DNA of 7,995 bases, from assembly GCA_030590745.1 (NCBI GenBank), contig JAUVCS010000035.1, forward strand, positions 1-7,995. Direction: 5' to 3'. Positions 7,160-7,995 of the stretch are shown here, one piece after another. Origin of the DNA: Desulfuromusa sp. Lineage in GTDB: Bacteria > Desulfobacterota > Desulfuromonadia > Desulfuromonadales > Geopsychrobacteraceae. The notes below the pieces were generated by a model, which ran no database searches, was not told where the DNA came from, and worked only from the letters and a program-made list of their open reading frames with translations. Position numbers and translations under genes: made by a program. The stretch's first letter is position 1; each line of letters begins with the position of its first letter.

Positions 7160-7957
7160 TTACCCCTTTCCCTGCTGTGATTTTTTCTTCTTATATTTAA
7201 CCCTGCGCGGTTCCATCAACCGTCCGAGAACTTTTTTTAAACTGGCAGCATCAAGATTCCGGGTCATCCCACCATTGACCGCCACAGAAATATTACCCGT
7301 CTCTTCAGAAACAACAATAACCACAGCATCAGCCAGTTCGGTCAGACCAACAGCAGCCCGGTGCCGGGTTCCCATATCTTTAGTCAGATCAAGTCCCCGA
7401 CTCAAAGGTAAAAAACATCCAGCTAAAGACAACCGTCCCTGTTGCACAACCACCGCTCCATCATGGAGGGGGGAGGATGGCATAAAAATGGAGCGAATTA
7501 ATTCACAAGAGACCCGGGCATCAATCGCAGTTCCGGATTCAAGGATATCTTTGATACCATTTTCCCGTTCAATAGCAATCAGTGCTCCAATCTTACGACT
7601 CCCCAGGGCGAGACACGCTTTGACCAGTTCATCAATCGCGACAGACTCCCCATCTGAGCTCATCCCACCAAGAAAAGGATTACGCCCGACATGCATCAAC
7701 GCACGCCTGATATCATTCTGAAAAATAACCACAATGACAAGGATAATTGAAGAGAGAAAGTTACTGAGAAACCAATTGAGAGTATGGAGATCCCCAACTC
7801 GAGAGGCCATATAGAGGACAAGGATAACCGCCAGGCCAAGTAACATTTGAACCGCACGGGTTCCTTTGATGAGGAGGATAATCCGGTAGATAATAAAGGC
7901 AACAACAATGATGTCCAGAATATCGAGAAGCCGAATATTTGCGAAGACATCTAACAT
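7160..7957 (-). CDS. cdaA: Membrane diadenylate cyclase CdaA (DacA)
   Basis: The enzyme makes cyclic di-AMP from two ATP at the inner face of the membrane. Three hydrophobic helices occupy about residues 9-30, 37-55 and 63-80 counted from the chosen ATG, followed by a cytosolic DisA_N (DAC) domain. In that numbering the catalytic loop PLHDGA is near 163-168 and GTRHRAA near 196-202, with SEETG near 217-221; these are the DGA and RHR signatures of active cyclases. A basic, lysine-rich tail ends the protein. The ATG at 7957 (265 residues) is preferred: GGTGG precedes it and the homologues start close to this point. A GTG at 7966 would add three residues but lacks a ribosome binding site. It is first in the visible gene run; folP often precedes it in relatives but is not in the window. 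Confidence 0.95.
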   Translation of the reverse strand: MLDVFANIRLLDILDIIVVAFIIYRIILLIKGTRAVQMLLGLAVILVLYMASRVGDLHTLNWFLSNFLSSIILVIVVIFQNDIRRALMHVGRNPFLGGMSSDGESVAIDELVKACLALGSRKIGALIAIERENGIKDILESGTAIDARVSCELIRSIFMPSSPLHDGAVVVQQGRLSLAGCFLPLSRGLDLTKDMGTRHRAAVGLTELADAVVIVVSEETGNISVAVNGGMTRNLDAASLKKVLGRLMEPRRVKYKKKKSQQGKG

Positions 7958-7978
7958 TGCAACCACCGTGTGAGGGTT

Positions 7979-7990
7979 ATTTTATAAAAT
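7979..7990. promoter_or_regulatory. AT-rich palindrome with -10-like TATAAA upstream of cdaA
   Basis: A perfect 12-base palindrome of A/T only, ATTTTATAAAAT, lies 22 bp ahead of the cdaA ATG. Read on the minus strand it includes TATAAA/TATAAAAT, a fair -10 match, but the -35 region and any upstream gene are outside the window. It could instead be the end of an upstream gene, since stop codons (TGA, TAA) occur in this stretch. Confidence 0.3.
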
Positions 7991-7995
7991 CAGTG

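Noticed and set aside
6715..7200. 161-residue plus-strand frame opposite cdaR
   Set aside because: Antisense shadow of a gene with clear YbbR repeats; the translation is Arg/Ser/Thr-rich with no domain.
7456..7468. 13-base palindrome CTCCAT-C-ATGGAG next to a run of G
   Set aside because: It encodes the invariant PLHDGA region of CdaA, so codon constraint explains it without any regulatory role.

Overview
This window is a compact run of nine protein genes, all on the minus strand, so transcription goes from the right edge to the left edge. In transcription order they are cdaA (diadenylate cyclase), cdaR/ybbR (its membrane regulator), glmM (phosphoglucosamine mutase), pdxJ (pyridoxine 5'-phosphate synthase), acpS (holo-ACP synthase), nnr (bifunctional NAD(P)HX epimerase/dehydratase), a two-CBS-domain protein, tsaE (tRNA t6A ATPase) and cimA (citramalate synthase, cut by the left edge). 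No RNA gene, mobile element, CRISPR array or clear terminator was seen. The order of the genes, the Geobacter-type citramalate synthase and the moderate base composition suggest a Gram-negative bacterium of the Desulfuromonadota (Geobacter/Desulfuromonas/Pelobacter relatives). That placement is inference from gene content, not a database result.

Layout: the right part (about 5070-7960) is the cdaA-cdaR-glmM module. CdaA makes cyclic di-AMP, CdaR modulates it at the membrane, and GlmM makes glucosamine-1-phosphate for peptidoglycan and LPS and is a known CdaA partner in Firmicutes. After a 44-bp gap come pdxJ, acpS and nnr, which are nearly fused or overlapping. A 133-bp gap, the largest in the window, precedes the CBS gene, tsaE and cimA, which are again almost contiguous. 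Start and stop codons overlap at cdaR/glmM (4 nt) and acpS/nnr (1 nt), and other gaps are 1-5 nt, so translational coupling is likely. Three genes (pdxJ, acpS, tsaE) start with TTG behind recognisable ribosome binding sites.

Functionally the cluster is mostly housekeeping: second messenger, cell-wall precursor, cofactor (PLP), lipid carrier activation, NAD(P)H repair, tRNA modification and isoleucine precursor synthesis from pyruvate. The most interesting idea is that the free-standing 149-residue double-CBS protein, encoded in the same cluster as the diadenylate cyclase, could be a c-di-AMP or adenine-nucleotide receptor resembling DarB/CbpB of Firmicutes. Nothing else in the window looks like an undescribed system.
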